Made by a program: the position numbers and the translations under genes. Source: Paracoccaceae bacterium (GTDB taxonomy: Bacteria; Pseudomonadota; Alphaproteobacteria; Rhodobacterales; Rhodobacteraceae). Taken from it: a stretch of 64,000 nucleotides of DNA. Below the pieces are notes generated by a model. It saw only the letters and a list, made by a program, of their open reading frames with translations. It had not been told where the DNA came from and did not search any database. This document shows positions 7,810-16,063 of this stretch, piece by piece (position 1 is the stretch's first letter; every line of letters starts with the position of its first letter). The DNA is taken from positions 744,001 through 808,000 of the forward strand of contig JACKKD010000001.1 of NCBI GenBank assembly GCA_020637675.1, read 5' to 3'.

Positions 7810-8496
7810 TCAGGTGCCGGCCCGCCCCTTCAGCCGGAAGAGGTCCAGGAACCGCTGGCCCGTCGCGGGATCGCCCCGGAACGTCACCGTCCCGGACCCG
7901 AGCCAGTGCTCCAGCCGCCGCGCCCCGTAGACGACGCCGGCGAGCGCGTTGGCGCTGCCCGCGAAGACCACATCGCCCTCGGCCGGCCCCCTCTCGACCT
8001 CCCAGCGGCCGTTCTCCAGGCCCCCCCGGAAGCTCTCCCGCCCCATGTCGAAGCCGGCGGCGATCGCCGCCTCCTTCGCCGCCCTGCGGTCCACCATCGC
8101 CGCCATCGACAGCATGAGCGCCGTGGGGCTGATGAATTTCCTCGGATCATGCCCCGGCAAACGCGCCCCGAACCGGCAGAGCGCGTCGATGACCGGACGC
8201 ACCCCGCGGCCGAGCTCGGTCAGCTCGTAGACCTGCACCGCCGCCGGATCGGGCAGGGTCACGCGGCGCAGGATGCCCCCTGCCTCCAGTCCCTCCAGCC
8301 GCTGTGTCAGGACCGAGGCGCTGATCCCCGGCAGCCCGGCGCGCAGAAGCTGGAAGCGTTTGGCCCCGAGCATCAGCTCGCGGATCACGAGAAGCGCCCA
8401 GCGGTCGCCCAGAAGGTCGAGCGCATGGGCGGCGATGCAGCCTTCGTCATAGACGCTGCGGGGGGGACGGGGCGGCCCTTTGCCGATTTCGTTCAT
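7810..8496 (-). CDS. HxlR-family transcriptional regulator
   Basis: A 228-residue regulator. The N-terminal HxlR winged helix (residues about 14-105) shows CIAAHALDLLGDRWALLVIRELMLGAK-like spacing, ISASVLTQRLEGLEAGGIL and VYELTELGRGV. The C-terminal extension of about 110 residues is longer than in minimal HxlR proteins and resembles an SCP2-like ligand pocket (VVFAGSANALAGVVYG). ATG 8496 has GGAAAA upstream, and ATG 8517 is an alternative. It is divergent from the DUF1428-VOC-VOC operon across a region with a triple pentamer palindrome, so it most likely represses itself and that operon. Confidence 0.87.
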   Translation of the reverse strand: MNEIGKGPPRPPRSVYDEGCIAAHALDLLGDRWALLVIRELMLGAKRFQLLRAGLPGISASVLTQRLEGLEAGGILRRVTLPDPAAVQVYELTELGRGVRPVIDALCRFGARLPGHDPRKFISPTALMLSMAAMVDRRAAKEAAIAAGFDMGRESFRGGLENGRWEVERGPAEGDVVFAGSANALAGVVYGARRLEHWLGSGTVTFRGDPATGQRFLDLFRLKGRAGT

Positions 8497-8501
8497 TTTT
8501 C

Positions 8502-8526
8502 CAACTATCAGTTGCATTTTACAACT
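8502..8526. promoter_or_regulatory. Triple palindromic operator for the HxlR regulator
   Basis: CAACT (8502-8506), AGTTG (8510-8514) and CAACT (8522-8526) form two overlapping perfect inverted repeats, with spacers of 3 and 7 bp. The group lies directly between the divergent HxlR gene and the DUF1428 operon and overlaps the alternative regulator start at 8517. Autoregulation plus control of the divergent operon is the simplest reading. Confidence 0.65.
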
Positions 8527-8579
8527 TAAGCGAAGAGCATCCCCGCCGCAACAGGATCCGCGACAGGAAGGGAATCGCC

Positions 8580-8936
8580 ATGCCTTACATCGACGGCTTC
8601 GTCGTTCCGGTGCCAACCGGGAAACGCGAGGAATATCGCGCCCACGAGGCGAAATGGTGGCCAACGTTCCGCGACATGGGCGCCACGGCCTTCGGCGTCG
8701 GCTGGGGCGACGACGTGCCCCACGGCAAGCAGACCGACTTCTTCCGTGCCGTCGATGCGACGGCCGACGAAACCGTCGTCCTCTGCTGGATGGTCTGGCC
8801 CGACAAGGCGACCCGCGACGCCGCCTACAGGAAGATGATGGAACTCGACCCCGACATCTCCGGGATGCCCTTCGACGGCAAGCGGATGATCTGGGGCGGA
8901 TTCGAGCCCCTGCTGATGGAAGGAACGGCGGCATGA
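8580..8936 (+). CDS. DUF1428 protein (YbaA-like)
   Basis: A 118-residue protein with the DUF1428 dimeric ferredoxin-like fold, close to E. coli YbaA: it begins MPYIDGFVVPVP and ends with MPFDGKRMIWGGFEPL, both family signatures. The biochemical role is unknown in the family. It is the first gene of a tightly coupled operon (its stop overlaps the next start in ATGA) under the divergent HxlR regulator, which suggests a small stress- or ligand-inducible unit. Confidence 0.85.
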   Translation: MPYIDGFVVPVPTGKREEYRAHEAKWWPTFRDMGATAFGVGWGDDVPHGKQTDFFRAVDATADETVVLCWMVWPDKATRDAAYRKMMELDPDISGMPFDGKRMIWGGFEPLLMEGTAA

Positions 8937-9721
8937 CCCACCATGGCAGCCCCTGCTGGTACGAGCTTTCGACCGCGCCCGGCAAGCTCGCCGAGGCCGG
9001 CCACTTCTATGCGAAGGCCCTCGGCTGGACCTTCGCCGACGCGGGGATGGAGGGCTTCACCTACCACCTCGCCAGCATCGGCGGCGAGATGGTCGCGGGC
9101 GCGATGGACATGCCCCCCGATGCCGCCGGCATGGCGCCGATGTGGATGATCTACTTCGCCGTGGACGATGCCGACCGCGCGGTGGCCGAGATGGTCGCGG
9201 CCGGGGCGACCCTGCACCGCCCGGTCGCGCCGATCCCCGGCACCGGGCGCTTCGCGATCCTCGCCGACCCGACCGGCGCCGGCTTCGGCATCCTGGAACC
9301 GGCGCCCATGCCGGGCGGCGGCGGCGGAACCGCCTTCGACCAGTCGAAGGCCGGCCACGGCAACTGGAACGAACTGTCGACGGGCGACCAGAAGGCCGCC
9401 ATGGCCTTCTACGGCAAGGTGCTCGGCTGGAAACCGGGCCAGAGCATGGACATGGGTGCGATGGGCTCCTACGACCTCTTCCGCTGGCAGGACCGCTACA
9501 TCGGCGGCATGATGGGTCTTGCACCGGACATGCCTGGCGCGGCCTGGCTGCCCTACTTCGGCGCGAACGGCATCGCGCCCGCGATGGAGCGGATCCGCGC
9601 GGCCGGCGGCACGATCCTGCACGGGCCGCAGGAGGTTCCGGGCGGCGCCTTCATCGCCCAGGCCCGCGACCCGCAGGGCGCGCGCTTCGCCGTCGTCGGC
9701 CCGATGGAGCACACGCCATGA
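8933..9721 (+). CDS. Tandem VOC-domain (glyoxalase-like) protein
   Basis: A 262-residue protein of two vicinal-oxygen-chelate domains, about residues 1-123 and 138-262, joined by a Gly-rich linker (PGGGGGTAFD). Each half shows the beta-alpha-beta-beta-beta arrangement: CWYELST...FYAKALGW then GFGILEP, and WNELSTGDQKAAMAFYGKVLGW then GARFAVVGP. Candidate metal ligands (E near the start of each half) are present, but the enzyme activity is not predictable. It overlaps DUF1428 and the next gene by ATGA and belongs to the HxlR-controlled operon. Confidence 0.85.
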   Translation: MTHHGSPCWYELSTAPGKLAEAGHFYAKALGWTFADAGMEGFTYHLASIGGEMVAGAMDMPPDAAGMAPMWMIYFAVDDADRAVAEMVAAGATLHRPVAPIPGTGRFAILADPTGAGFGILEPAPMPGGGGGTAFDQSKAGHGNWNELSTGDQKAAMAFYGKVLGWKPGQSMDMGAMGSYDLFRWQDRYIGGMMGLAPDMPGAAWLPYFGANGIAPAMERIRAAGGTILHGPQEVPGGAFIAQARDPQGARFAVVGPMEHTP

Positions 9722-10203
9722 CCCGTGACCGCATGATCACCTGCCTCTGGTTCGACGGCACCGCGCGCGAGGCGGCGGAATTCTACGCCGCCACCTTTCC
9801 CGACAGCCATCTCGGCCATGTCCTTGCCTCCCCCGCCGACAATCCCTCGATGAAGGCCGGGGGCGAGCTTCTGGTCGAATTCACCCTGCTCGGCCAGCCC
9901 TTCGTCGGCCTGAACGGCGGCCCGAACTTCACCTTCAACGAGGCGGTGTCGCTCATGGTCCTGACCGAGACGCAGGAGGAGACCGACCGCTACTGGGCCG
10001 CCATCACCGGCAATGGCGGGCAGGAAAGCGCCTGCGGCTGGTGCAAGGACCGCTTCGGCCTCTCGTGGCAGATCACGCCCCGCGCACTGCTCGCGGCGAT
10101 CAAGGACCCCGATGCCGCCGCCGCCCGTCGCGCCATGGAGGCGATGATGACCATGGGCAAGATCGACATCGCCGCGATCGAGGCGGCGCGGGCGGGACGG
10201 TAG
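9718..10203 (+). CDS. PhnB-like VOC protein
   Basis: A 161-residue protein of the PhnB/3-demethylubiquinone-9 3-methyltransferase-like branch of the VOC superfamily. Hallmarks are CLWFDGTAREAAEFYAATFPDS, FVGLNGGPNF, and CGWCKDRFGLSWQITP near residue 105. Despite the family name these proteins are not demonstrated methyltransferases. The start ATG at 9718 overlaps the upstream stop (ATGA), so it is translationally coupled as the third gene of the HxlR-linked operon. Confidence 0.85.
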   Translation: MTRDRMITCLWFDGTAREAAEFYAATFPDSHLGHVLASPADNPSMKAGGELLVEFTLLGQPFVGLNGGPNFTFNEAVSLMVLTETQEETDRYWAAITGNGGQESACGWCKDRFGLSWQITPRALLAAIKDPDAAAARRAMEAMMTMGKIDIAAIEAARAGR

Positions 10204-10239
10204 CGGGGCGCCTGACGCGGCGCCGAGGCGGCGATCGGG

Positions 10240-10908
10240 TCAGGGATCCGCGGCACGCAGGTCGCGGATCAGGTCCCTGCGGGCAATCCGGTTCGGGAAG
10301 GTGAAAACACCGTCGACCTCAAGCAGTTCCGCCAGTTCGGACGGGCTCGGGTCGGCATTGACACTCACGCTCGCCTGAACGGCCAGAGAGATCAGCATGA
10401 CCCCGATGGAAAACATCTCCATCTCGCGCGCGAAAGCCGGGTCCTCCGTCAGTCGCTGCAGCTCTTCCACCTTTTCCCTGAACTCGTCGATGGTCATCGC
10501 CCGCTCTGCATCGTTTGGCCTTGCACCGCCGCTGCGCGCATCCCGATCATCCGGATCGGCTCGCAAATGATCCGCAAGCAAGGCGAGCCGCTCCGGCGCC
10601 ATGGTTTCAAGCAATTTGTCCGCGACGATCTGTTCGATCCGTTCCACGACAGGCTCGGGCACCTCGAAGTCCGAGAGCAGTTCGGCCAGCTTGTCCTGGT
10701 CCGCCACCTTTGCGGAATGCTCGGACAGGCGCGCTCTGACCCTGTTCATCCGAGCGTTGGTGAGCCGGTCATGAAGCATGTTCCGATAGGCGTCAGTTCG
10801 AACGAGCAGCGCCGCAATGAACTCCGCATCGCTCCGCGGCGAGGCCACGGCCGGAGGCGCAACCATGAGAAGGAGAATGCAGGCCAGAACGGTGACGTGA
10901 CGCAGCAT
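10240..10908 (-). CDS. Exported hypothetical protein
   Basis: I do not recognise the family with certainty. The 222-residue product has a Sec signal peptide (MLRHVTVLACILLLMVAPPAVA, cleavage near residue 22), then a mostly helical, charged body rich in Asp, Glu and Arg. The body recalls DUF2059-like periplasmic proteins in size and helix content. A longer start at 10962 would bury the signal peptide, so ATG 10908 is preferred. GC content is a little lower than in the neighbours. It is divergent from valS. Confidence 0.65.
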   Translation of the reverse strand: MLRHVTVLACILLLMVAPPAVASPRSDAEFIAALLVRTDAYRNMLHDRLTNARMNRVRARLSEHSAKVADQDKLAELLSDFEVPEPVVERIEQIVADKLLETMAPERLALLADHLRADPDDRDARSGGARPNDAERAMTIDEFREKVEELQRLTEDPAFAREMEMFSIGVMLISLAVQASVSVNADPSPSELAELLEVDGVFTFPNRIARRDLIRDLRAADP

Positions 10909-11078
10909 CGGTGCGAGGATCCCTTGCCGAAGCCGCGTTGAAGCACCGCAACATGGCCACATGAAGGCACTTACGCCCGATCCCGCGGGGCCAGCGTCCC
11001 GCCCGGGCTCATGGCGCGCCCCTTCCCCTCTCGGCGCGGTTTCGCTAAGGGAAAGCGACCCAAGGACGGAAGCCGACG

Positions 11079-14000
11079 ATGCCGATGGAAAAGACCTTCA
11101 ACGCCGCCGAGGCGGAAGAACGCCTCTACGCTCTCTGGGAACGGGCCGGAGCCTTCCGGGCCGGCGCCAACGCGACCCCGGGCGCGGAAACCTTCTGCAT
11201 CATGATCCCGCCGCCGAACGTCACCGGTTCGCTCCACATGGGTCATGCCTTCAACAACACGCTGCAGGACATTCTCGTCCGCTGGCACCGGATGCGGGGC
11301 TTCGACACGCTCTGGCAGCCGGGGCAGGACCACGCCGGCATCGCCACCCAGATGGTTGTGGAGCGGGAACTGGCGAAATCGCAGCAGACCGGCCGCCGCG
11401 AGATGGGGCGCGAGAAGTTCCTGAAACAGGTCTGGGAGTGGAAGGGCCAGTCGGGCGACACGATCGTCAACCAGTTGAAGCGTCTCGGCGCCTCCTGCGA
11501 CTGGACCCGCAACGCCTTCACCATGTCCGGCGCGCCCGGCGCACCCGAGGGCGAGGAAGGCAATTTCCACGATGCCGTGATCAAGGTCTTCGTGGACCTC
11601 TACAACAAGGGCTACATCTACCGCGGCAAGCGTCTCGTGAACTGGGACCCGCATTTCGAAACGGCGATCTCCGACCTCGAGGTCGAGAACGTCGAGGTGC
11701 CGGGCCAGATGTGGCACTTCAAGTATCCGCTCGCCGCCAATCCCGAAACCGGAAAGCCCCAGACCTACGAATACGTCGAGAAGGACGAGGACGGGAACGT
11801 CACCTTCCGCGAGATCCGCGACTACATCTCCATCGCCACGACGCGGCCCGAGACGATGCTCGGCGACGGCGCTGTCGCAGTTCACCCCTCCGATGAGCGT
11901 TACGCGCCAATCGTCGGGAAGCTCTGCGAAATCCCGGTCGGGCCGAAAGAGCACCGCCGGCTGATCCCGATCATCACCGACGACTACCCCGACCCGACTT
12001 TCGGTTCCGGCGCCGTGAAGATCACGGGTGCCCACGACTTCAACGACTATGGCGTGGCCAGGCGGCACGACATCCCATGCTACCGGCTGATGGACACCAG
12101 GGCGCAGATGCGCGCCGACGGCCTGCCCTACGCCGCCGCCGCCGCCGTCGCGATGGAGGTGGCGCGCGGCGACCGCAGCCTGACCGAGGCGGAGGCCGAC
12201 GCGCTGAACCTCGTCCCCGACGACCTGCGCGGCCTCGACCGCTACGAGGCGCGCGCGCGCGTCGTGGAGCAGATCAACTCCGAGGGGCTTGCCGTGACCA
12301 CCCTCGTCAAATCCATCGACGACGAGACCGGCGCCGAGCATCTGGAACGGGTCCCCTTCGTCGAGGCGAAGCCGATCATGCAGCCCTTCGGCGACCGCTC
12401 GAAGGTGGTCATCGAGCCGATGCTGACCGACCAGTGGTTCGTCGATACCGCCAAGATCGTGGGGCCCGCGCTGAAAGCCGTCCGCGACGGCATGGCGGCA
12501 CAGGACGCAGGCCACTTCGACGAAAAGGCCGGCTACACCCGCATCCTGCCCGAACGCGACGCCAAGACCTATTTCCACTGGCTGGAGAACATCGAGCCCT
12601 GGTGCATCTCGCGCCAGCTATGGTGGGGGCACCAGATTCCCGTCTGGTACGGCCTCGGCATCCATCCGATCGCCTTTGCCGACGACGAGGCCGACGGCGA
12701 TCTCGACGAGGTGGAGATGTTCCGCCTCCTGCGCGAGGGCGCCTTCGACGAACAGGACCCCGCCGCCTACTGCGCCGCGACCTTCGAGGCTGCCGCCGAC
12801 ATGGCCCGCGACGACCTCGCCGTCCTGCCGACCCCGCTGCACGCGGCCCGCATCGTCGAGGTCGCCGACATGCACGCGGCCATCGCCGCCTTCACGGGCG
12901 CGCTCGGCGAATACGAGGTCACGCAGGACCCGACCCGCCTCATCTACCCGGTCTGGCGCGACCCCGACGTGCTCGACACCTGGTTCTCCTCCGGCCTCTG
13001 GCCCATCGGCACGCTCGGCTGGCCCGAGGACACGCAGGACCTCAGGAGGTATTTCCCGACCGACGTCCTCGTCACGGGCTTCGACATCATCTTCTTCTGG
13101 GTCGCCCGGATGATGATGATGCAACTGGCCGTCGTCGGGCAGGTCCCCTTCCACACCGTCTATGTCCACGCCCTCGTCCGTGACGAGAAGGGCCGGAAGA
13201 TGTCGAAGTCCCTGGGCAACGTCATCGACCCCTTGGCGCTCATCGACGAATTCGGCGCCGATGCCCTGCGCTTCACCCTCGCCGCGATGGCCGCGATGGG
13301 CCGCGACCTCAAGCTCTCGAAGGACCGCATCGCCGGCTACCGGAACTTCACCACCAAGCTCTGGAACGCCACCCGCTTCGCCGAGATGAACGGCGCCCTG
13401 CACCGGGACGTTGGCGGGACGGAGAACCGACCCGAAACCGACGCGAAACATACGGTCAACCGCTGGATCATCGGCGAAACCGCGCGCGCGCGCATCGCCG
13501 TGGACGAAGCGCTGACCAGCTATCGCTTCAACGACGCGGCAAACACGCTTTATGCCTTCGTCTGGGGCAAGGTCTGCGACTGGTACGTGGAATTTGCCAA
13601 GCCCCTGATGGACGGCGAGCATGCGGCCGAGACACGCACCACCATGGCCTGGGTTCTCGACCAGTGCCTGATCCTCCTCCATCCGATCATGCCCTTCATC
13701 ACCGAGGAGCTCTGGGGCCAGACCGGCGCGCGGCCGAAGCTGCTCGTCCATGCCGATTGGCCGACCTATGGCGCTGAACTCATTGACGAAAGCGCCGACC
13801 GCGAGATGAACTGGGTGATCGGCCTCATCGAGGAAATCCGATCTGCCCGCGCCCAGATGCACGTGCCGGCCGGCCTCAAGCTGCCCATCGTCATGACCGG
13901 GATGGACGCGAAGGGCCGCGCCGCCTGGGCCGCCAACGAGCCGATGATCACCCGCCTCGCCCGGCTCGACGGGATGACCGAAGCCGCCGCCCCGAAAGGC

Positions 14001-14267
14001 GCGATCACCATCGCGGTCGAAGGCGGCAGCTTCGCGATCCCGCTCGAAGGCGTGATCGACATCGCCGCGGAAAAGGTGCGCCTTTCCAAGACGCTGGAGA
14101 AGCTGGAGAAGGACATCGCGGGCCTGAAGGGTCGTCTCGCGAACCCGAAATTCGTCCGGAGCGCGCCCGAGGAGATCGTCGGGGAGACCCGCGAGAAACT
14201 CGGCCTGGCCGAGGAGGAAGCCGTCAAGATGAGGGCCGCCCTGAAGCGCCTCGCCGACATCGGCTGA
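11079..14267 (+). CDS. valS: Valine--tRNA ligase
   Basis: A 1,062-residue class Ia synthetase that charges tRNA-Val. The HIGH-type motif is HMGH at residues 53-56 (PPNVTGSLHMGHAF). KMSKS is at 707-711. The editing (CP1) domain lies between, with TTRPETMLGD, and the C-terminal anticodon-binding and coiled-coil regions end in EKVRLSKTLEKLEKDIAGLKGRL. It is about 110 residues longer than the E. coli enzyme (951). Extra segments are visible around residues 345-415 and 530-615. A second ATG at 11085 is possible. It is essential and probably monocistronic, and it ends at an intergenic hairpin element. Confidence 0.96.
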   Translation: MPMEKTFNAAEAEERLYALWERAGAFRAGANATPGAETFCIMIPPPNVTGSLHMGHAFNNTLQDILVRWHRMRGFDTLWQPGQDHAGIATQMVVERELAKSQQTGRREMGREKFLKQVWEWKGQSGDTIVNQLKRLGASCDWTRNAFTMSGAPGAPEGEEGNFHDAVIKVFVDLYNKGYIYRGKRLVNWDPHFETAISDLEVENVEVPGQMWHFKYPLAANPETGKPQTYEYVEKDEDGNVTFREIRDYISIATTRPETMLGDGAVAVHPSDERYAPIVGKLCEIPVGPKEHRRLIPIITDDYPDPTFGSGAVKITGAHDFNDYGVARRHDIPCYRLMDTRAQMRADGLPYAAAAAVAMEVARGDRSLTEAEADALNLVPDDLRGLDRYEARARVVEQINSEGLAVTTLVKSIDDETGAEHLERVPFVEAKPIMQPFGDRSKVVIEPMLTDQWFVDTAKIVGPALKAVRDGMAAQDAGHFDEKAGYTRILPERDAKTYFHWLENIEPWCISRQLWWGHQIPVWYGLGIHPIAFADDEADGDLDEVEMFRLLREGAFDEQDPAAYCAATFEAAADMARDDLAVLPTPLHAARIVEVADMHAAIAAFTGALGEYEVTQDPTRLIYPVWRDPDVLDTWFSSGLWPIGTLGWPEDTQDLRRYFPTDVLVTGFDIIFFWVARMMMMQLAVVGQVPFHTVYVHALVRDEKGRKMSKSLGNVIDPLALIDEFGADALRFTLAAMAAMGRDLKLSKDRIAGYRNFTTKLWNATRFAEMNGALHRDVGGTENRPETDAKHTVNRWIIGETARARIAVDEALTSYRFNDAANTLYAFVWGKVCDWYVEFAKPLMDGEHAAETRTTMAWVLDQCLILLHPIMPFITEELWGQTGARPKLLVHADWPTYGAELIDESADREMNWVIGLIEEIRSARAQMHVPAGLKLPIVMTGMDAKGRAAWAANEPMITRLARLDGMTEAAAPKGAITIAVEGGSFAIPLEGVIDIAAEKVRLSKTLEKLEKDIAGLKGRLANPKFVRSAPEEIVGETREKLGLAEEEAVKMRAALKRLADIG

Positions 14268-14269
14268 CG

Positions 14270-14321
14270 CTTTCATTGTGGCCGAAATACTCCGGGGGTC
14301 CCGGGGGGCAGCGCCCCCCGG
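14270..14321 (-). repeat. Intergenic hairpin repeat, copy A
   Basis: It lies between the convergent valS and MFS genes. CCGGGGGGC (14301-14309) and GCCCCCCGG (14313-14321) form a perfect 9-bp stem with a 3-nt loop and no T tract. Read on the minus strand, the hairpin is followed by CCCCCGGAGTATTTCGGCCA, which recurs in altered form at 49872-49922 and 53397-53427. It may act as a bidirectional terminator. It looks like a dispersed family rather than a one-off. Confidence 0.6.
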
Positions 14322-14324
14322 CCC

Positions 14325-15950
14325 TCAGGCGAGGTCGGACGGCGCCAGAGGGGGCGCGTCGTCGTGGCGCGGCACCGTCTGCCGTTCGATCTTGCGGGTG
14401 ACCTTCGGCGGCTCTGCCCCCCGGTGCAGCGCACGGATGGCCTTGTGCACGGCGTCGTCCGCCTTCGTTCGCCGGGCAAGGTGGCGGGCATAGTCGACCC
14501 AGGTCGGGACGTAGTACTTCTCGCTCCACACCTCAGGCCGCTCAAGATCGCGCAAGAGCGCCCAGCGCCGCGCGCCGTCGCGGAGGCGGATGCGGCGGCG
14601 CTCCTGCATCAGCGCCAGGAACTCCGGCACATCGTCCTGGGCAATCTCGTAGTCCACGATGACGAAGATCGGCCCGCTGCGGGCGCGCAGGTCGATCTGC
14701 GGCTCCGCCGCGGTGACAAGCCCGAGGGGCGTCAAGTCGACCTCGCCGAAGTCCGAGACGCGGAAGACCCAGCCGGCGAGCGCACCCGCCACCAGCACGG
14801 CCGCCGAAATCCCGAAAGCCACGGCAATGCCGGCCTCATCGGCGATCCCGCCCCAGGCCCAGGCGCCCGCGGCGAGCCCGCCGAAGGCCGCCATCTGGTA
14901 GAAGGCGAGTGCGCGGCCCAGCACCCAGCGCGGGGTGGAAAGCTGCACCGTCGTATTGAAGAGGGACAGCGCGAGCACCCAGCAGGCCCCCGCGAGCACA
15001 AGCGCCGGGATGACGGCCCAGGCGACCGGCAGAAGCGCCAGCACGGCGGCGGCGAGGGCGAACCCGGCAAAGCCGATTTCCACGACCCGTTCGTTGCGCA
15101 AGAGCGCCCTGAACCAGGCGTTCATCAGCGCCCCGCCGATCGCCCCCACCCCGAAGCAGCCGAGGAAGACGCCATAGGTGACGGCCGTGCCCTCCATCGT
15201 GTCGCGCGCATAGACCGGTAGGAGCGCGAGGATCGACGAGGCGCCCGCGCCGAAGAGTGCCGCGCGCGCCATCACGCGAAGAAGTGCCGGCGACATCGCG
15301 AGGTAGCGGAACCCCGCGCCGATCGCCGGCGCGACGCCCTCGCGCGGCAGCGTGAGGTCGCGCTCGGGCACCCTGAGGCGGACGATCCCGAGGATGAAGG
15401 CGACATAGCTTGCCGCATTGACCGTGAAGGCCGCCGCCGCGCCCGCCGCCGCGACGATTGCGCCGCCGAGCGCCGGTCCGACCGACCGCGCGAGGTTGAA
15501 GCCCATGGAATTCAATCCGACCGCACCCGGCACCTGCTCACGGGGAACGATGTCGCCGACCGAGGCCTGCCACGCAGGGTTGAAGAGCGCCCCGCCGCAG
15601 CCGATGAGGAAGGTGAGCGCCAGGAGGAGCCATGGCGTCAGCCACCCCGCCCAGGCGACGACCGCGAGCGCGACCGAGACCGCGAACATGAAGGCCTGCG
15701 CCAGAAGCATGATCCGACGCCGGTCCAGACTGTCGGCGAGCGCCCCGGCCACGAGCGCGAAGACCATGATCGGCAGGGTGTTCGACGACTGCACGAGCGC
15801 CACCATCGAATGGCTCTCGGTCATCAGCCCCATCGCCCAGGCGGCGCCAACGCCCTGGATGAGCGAGCCGAGGTTCGAGACCTGGCTGGCGAGCCAGAGG
15901 TCCCGGAAGGTCCGGTTGGAGAAGGGCGCGAGGGTGGTCGGGACTGCGAT
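14325..15950 (-). CDS. MFS exporter with C-terminal ferredoxin-like domain (MFS_3 type)
   Basis: An MFS transporter of the EntS-like MFS_3 group with about 10-12 TM segments. The motif-A loop is LADSLDRRRI. A soluble tail of about 110 residues follows (starting near SGPIFVIVDYEIAQDDVPEF) and resembles an antibiotic-monooxygenase-like fold typical of this family. The first in-frame ATG is at 15833, but the coding frame continues 39 codons upstream with a textbook MFS_3 N-terminus (APFSNRTFRDLWLASQVSNL) and no ATG, GTG or TTG. The best placed initiator is ATC at 15950, 7 nt after GGAG. Either a rare start codon is used or the sequence contains an error. The substrate is unknown. Confidence 0.8.
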   Translation of the reverse strand: MAVPTTLAPFSNRTFRDLWLASQVSNLGSLIQGVGAAWAMGLMTESHSMVALVQSSNTLPIMVFALVAGALADSLDRRRIMLLAQAFMFAVSVALAVVAWAGWLTPWLLLALTFLIGCGGALFNPAWQASVGDIVPREQVPGAVGLNSMGFNLARSVGPALGGAIVAAAGAAAAFTVNAASYVAFILGIVRLRVPERDLTLPREGVAPAIGAGFRYLAMSPALLRVMARAALFGAGASSILALLPVYARDTMEGTAVTYGVFLGCFGVGAIGGALMNAWFRALLRNERVVEIGFAGFALAAAVLALLPVAWAVIPALVLAGACWVLALSLFNTTVQLSTPRWVLGRALAFYQMAAFGGLAAGAWAWGGIADEAGIAVAFGISAAVLVAGALAGWVFRVSDFGEVDLTPLGLVTAAEPQIDLRARSGPIFVIVDYEIAQDDVPEFLALMQERRRIRLRDGARRWALLRDLERPEVWSEKYYVPTWVDYARHLARRTKADDAVHKAIRALHRGAEPPKVTRKIERQTVPRHDDAPPLAPSDLA

Positions 15951-16063
15951 CTGTCTTCTCCGGTGATGCGGCGGGCCCCTCCTTTCTCGCCCGCCCCGGG
16001 CCGTGCCGCAAGGGGCGGCGAAGGCGCTTGCCCGGCCGGCCGCTTTCTGCTTCTCCTCGCGTC

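Noticed and set aside
12618..14276. A 552-codon minus-strand open frame inside valS.
   Set aside because: Antisense to the conserved catalytic and C-terminal parts of valS. The residue pattern is that of a shadow frame (His/Asp/Gly/Arg-rich).
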